Of a DNA stretch of 6,495 bases, positions 5,645 to 6,495 are shown piece after piece; within the stretch, counting starts at the first letter, position 1, and each line of letters begins with the position of its first letter. The position numbers and the translations under genes are program-made. A model generated the notes under the pieces. That model did no database searches and had not been told where the DNA came from. It saw only the letters and a list, made by a program, of their open reading frames with translations. The stretch is from an uncultured Bacteroidaceae bacterium (lineage in GTDB: Bacteria; Bacteroidota; Bacteroidia; Bacteroidales; Bacteroidaceae): the NCBI GenBank assembly GCA_904502185.1, contig CAJGDX010000105.1, positions 1 to 6,495 of the forward strand, written 5' to 3'.

Positions 5645-5920
5645 ATGAAATCAATTTTCAAAGTTCTCAAACAAGGCGAGCCCCAGCAGGTGGCAAGCCA
5701 GAAGGCCGAGGGAGGCCAGTTGAACAAATGTATGATCACCCTGCAGGAATGGGGCGACAAGTATGCCAATACCTTTGTATGCACCCTGCTGGGCAACAGC
5801 GCCCTGTGCCGGTGGTCGGCTGGAGATGTTGTCCTTGCCAGTTTGCGATTCCAGGCCCGAGAGTACAACGGCCAGTGGTATCAGGACATCACGGTGAACG
5901 ACATTCTGACGGCGAACTAA
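5645..5920 (+). CDS. Small DUF3127-like OB-fold protein
   Basis: The product has 91 residues. The C-terminal half resembles DUF3127 proteins, small Bacteroidetes proteins with a predicted single-stranded-DNA-binding OB fold. Visible hallmarks are strands NKCMITLQEW and TFVCTLLG, the turn WSAGDVVLASLRFQ (57-70), and the characteristic REYNGQWYQDI (72-82), which mirrors the family's RE(F/Y)NG(K/R)WY signature. Residues 1-25 are a variable, Gln-rich lead-in. The ATG at 5645 is chosen because it is the first ATG after the promoter and is preceded by an AT-rich leader; an in-frame GTG at 5603 would add 14 residues unlike the family. It probably acts in DNA replication or transfer of a mobile element. 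One of only two CCGG sites in the window (5809-5812) lies inside it. Confidence 0.85.
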   Translation: MKSIFKVLKQGEPQQVASQKAEGGQLNKCMITLQEWGDKYANTFVCTLLGNSALCRWSAGDVVLASLRFQAREYNGQWYQDITVNDILTAN

Positions 5921-5949
5921 TAGAGAGAAGTATTAAATCAATCAACCCA

Positions 5950-6039
5950 TTTGAATAAAGCGGTTTTGAGTGGAGTCTCATGAGTGAAACAGCGCGCAAT
6001 CTTCACACTCCGCCAAGTTCAAACTAAACTTTATTCAAA
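5950..6039 (+). promoter_or_regulatory. 11-bp inverted repeat whose right arm abuts the next start codon
   Basis: TTTGAATAAAG (5950-5960) and CTTTATTCAAA (6029-6039) are perfectly complementary, separated by 68 nt. The enclosed sequence has further weak complementarity: GCGG and AGTG on the left with CACTCCGC at 6006-6013, and an 8-bp palindrome CTCATGAG. The right arm ends four bases before the ATG at 6043 and covers where a ribosome would bind. If this folds in the mRNA, it could hide the start of that gene. No promoter consensus is visible in the 122-bp gap, so read-through from the DUF3127 gene is likely. Confidence 0.5.
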
Positions 6040-6042
6040 GCA

Positions 6043-6345
6043 ATGACTATCAAACTACAACTACCCGATGCTGTATATGCATCACTTTTGAAGGGCAACG
6101 CCCGAGTACAAGGCACCATAGCACTGGTATCGCCCAGAGAGGGAAATTTCAATGTGCATAGCAGAAAACGAAACCCGTCTGCTCGCGAGTTCCGCAAACT
6201 GCCCCACGGAAGGGTATCGATGAGTTCCGAGAACCTTCGGTTGACGCTGAGCGTAGATTTTGACGAGCACGGAATACATCCGGCACAGGTGCTCATTGAT
6301 GAGAGTATTACCGCAAGCCAATATATAATGGGGACCGAACTATGA
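6043..6345 (+). CDS. Hypothetical 100-residue protein of the DUF3127 module
   Basis: I do not recognise a family. The protein is soluble and basic in the middle, with a run HSRKRNPSAREFRKLPHGR (39-57) that could contact nucleic acid, followed by alternating hydrophobic strands (RVSMSS, LRLTLSVDF) and a short tail. No membrane segment or known motif is visible. Its stop overlaps the next ATG as ATGA, and it follows the DUF3127-like gene on the same strand, so it probably belongs to the same replication or transfer module. The second of the two CCGG sites (6280-6283) lies in it. That the frame is coding is supported by its length, the overlap with the next gene and the absence of a rival frame with a better context. 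Confidence 0.75.
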   Translation: MTIKLQLPDAVYASLLKGNARVQGTIALVSPREGNFNVHSRKRNPSAREFRKLPHGRVSMSSENLRLTLSVDFDEHGIHPAQVLIDESITASQYIMGTEL

Positions 6346-6495
6346 CATTTGGAATTTCAAATAGTGTAAAATCTCAGCAGGTGCAGATATGCACCTCTAA
6401 GATGCTGAGGGAGGCAATAGATTCGCCACTTGTAGCACAGGTGTGTGCCGAGATAAAAGACGCATGGGAGCAAGAGAAACGTGGGGAAATCACCC
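6342..6495 (+). CDS. Partial CDS, N-terminus only; possibly a VirE-N/BT4734-like protein
   Basis: An open frame starts at the ATG at 6342, overlaps the preceding stop by 4 bp (ATGA), and stays open for 51 codons to the end of the window. It begins MTFGISNSVKSQQVQICTSK, then a helix-forming stretch (MLREAIDSPLVAQVCAEIKD) and a charged segment (AWEQEKRGEIT). In Bacteroidetes elements, DUF3127-type genes are often followed by a large primase or VirE-N-like protein (BT4734-like N-terminal domain) with a start of this style. I suggest that family tentatively; too little sequence is present to be sure. The fragment is cut by the window, not visibly broken. Confidence 0.6.
   Translation, partial: MTFGISNSVKSQQVQICTSKMLREAIDSPLVAQVCAEIKDAWEQEKRGEIT

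Overview
The window looks like accessory DNA from a Bacteroidales genome, probably Prevotella-like. Three gene blocks are each preceded by the Bacteroidetes-type promoter (a TTG/TTTG -33 element and TAnnTTTG at -7: 449-456, 3143-3150, 5566-5573). Start codons have AT-rich, poorly Shine-Dalgarno-like leaders, coding GC is moderate, and a DUF3127-like protein is present. All convincing genes are on the + strand.

Region 1 (1-479) is non-coding and structured. Three tandem GATAACA heptamers (46-70) face a perfect inverted copy (189-213), with a perfect AT-only palindrome (105-141) between them and a G8 tract at 79-86. Three GTTGACTT-like boxes about 21 bp apart (317-366) lie ahead of the first promoter. 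Region 2 (480-2989) is a complete type II restriction-modification pair: a C5-cytosine DNA methyltransferase overlapping by 17 bp an HpaII-like restriction endonuclease (predicted target CCGG), closed by a strong intrinsic terminator. CCGG occurs only twice in 6.5 kb and not at all in the first 5.8 kb, which independently supports the predicted specificity.

Region 3 (3121-5534) is a promoter-to-terminator operon of three proteins with no function I can name, joined by two 4-bp ATGA overlaps. The second protein ends, and the third begins, with versions of the same 20-residue Gly/Asn/Gln-rich motif (INTxGGxxIxGGxF...QF). The two products may therefore interact or co-assemble through it. Beside a restriction-modification system, this is the best candidate here for an undescribed, possibly defence-related, system.

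Region 4 (5545-6495) is a separate module: a small DUF3127-like OB-fold protein, a conserved-looking 100-residue protein preceded by an 11-bp inverted repeat that ends just before its start codon, and the first 51 codons of a further gene that runs off the window. Such modules are typical of Bacteroidetes mobile or integrated elements. No rRNA, tRNA, CRISPR array, integrase or insertion sequence was seen.
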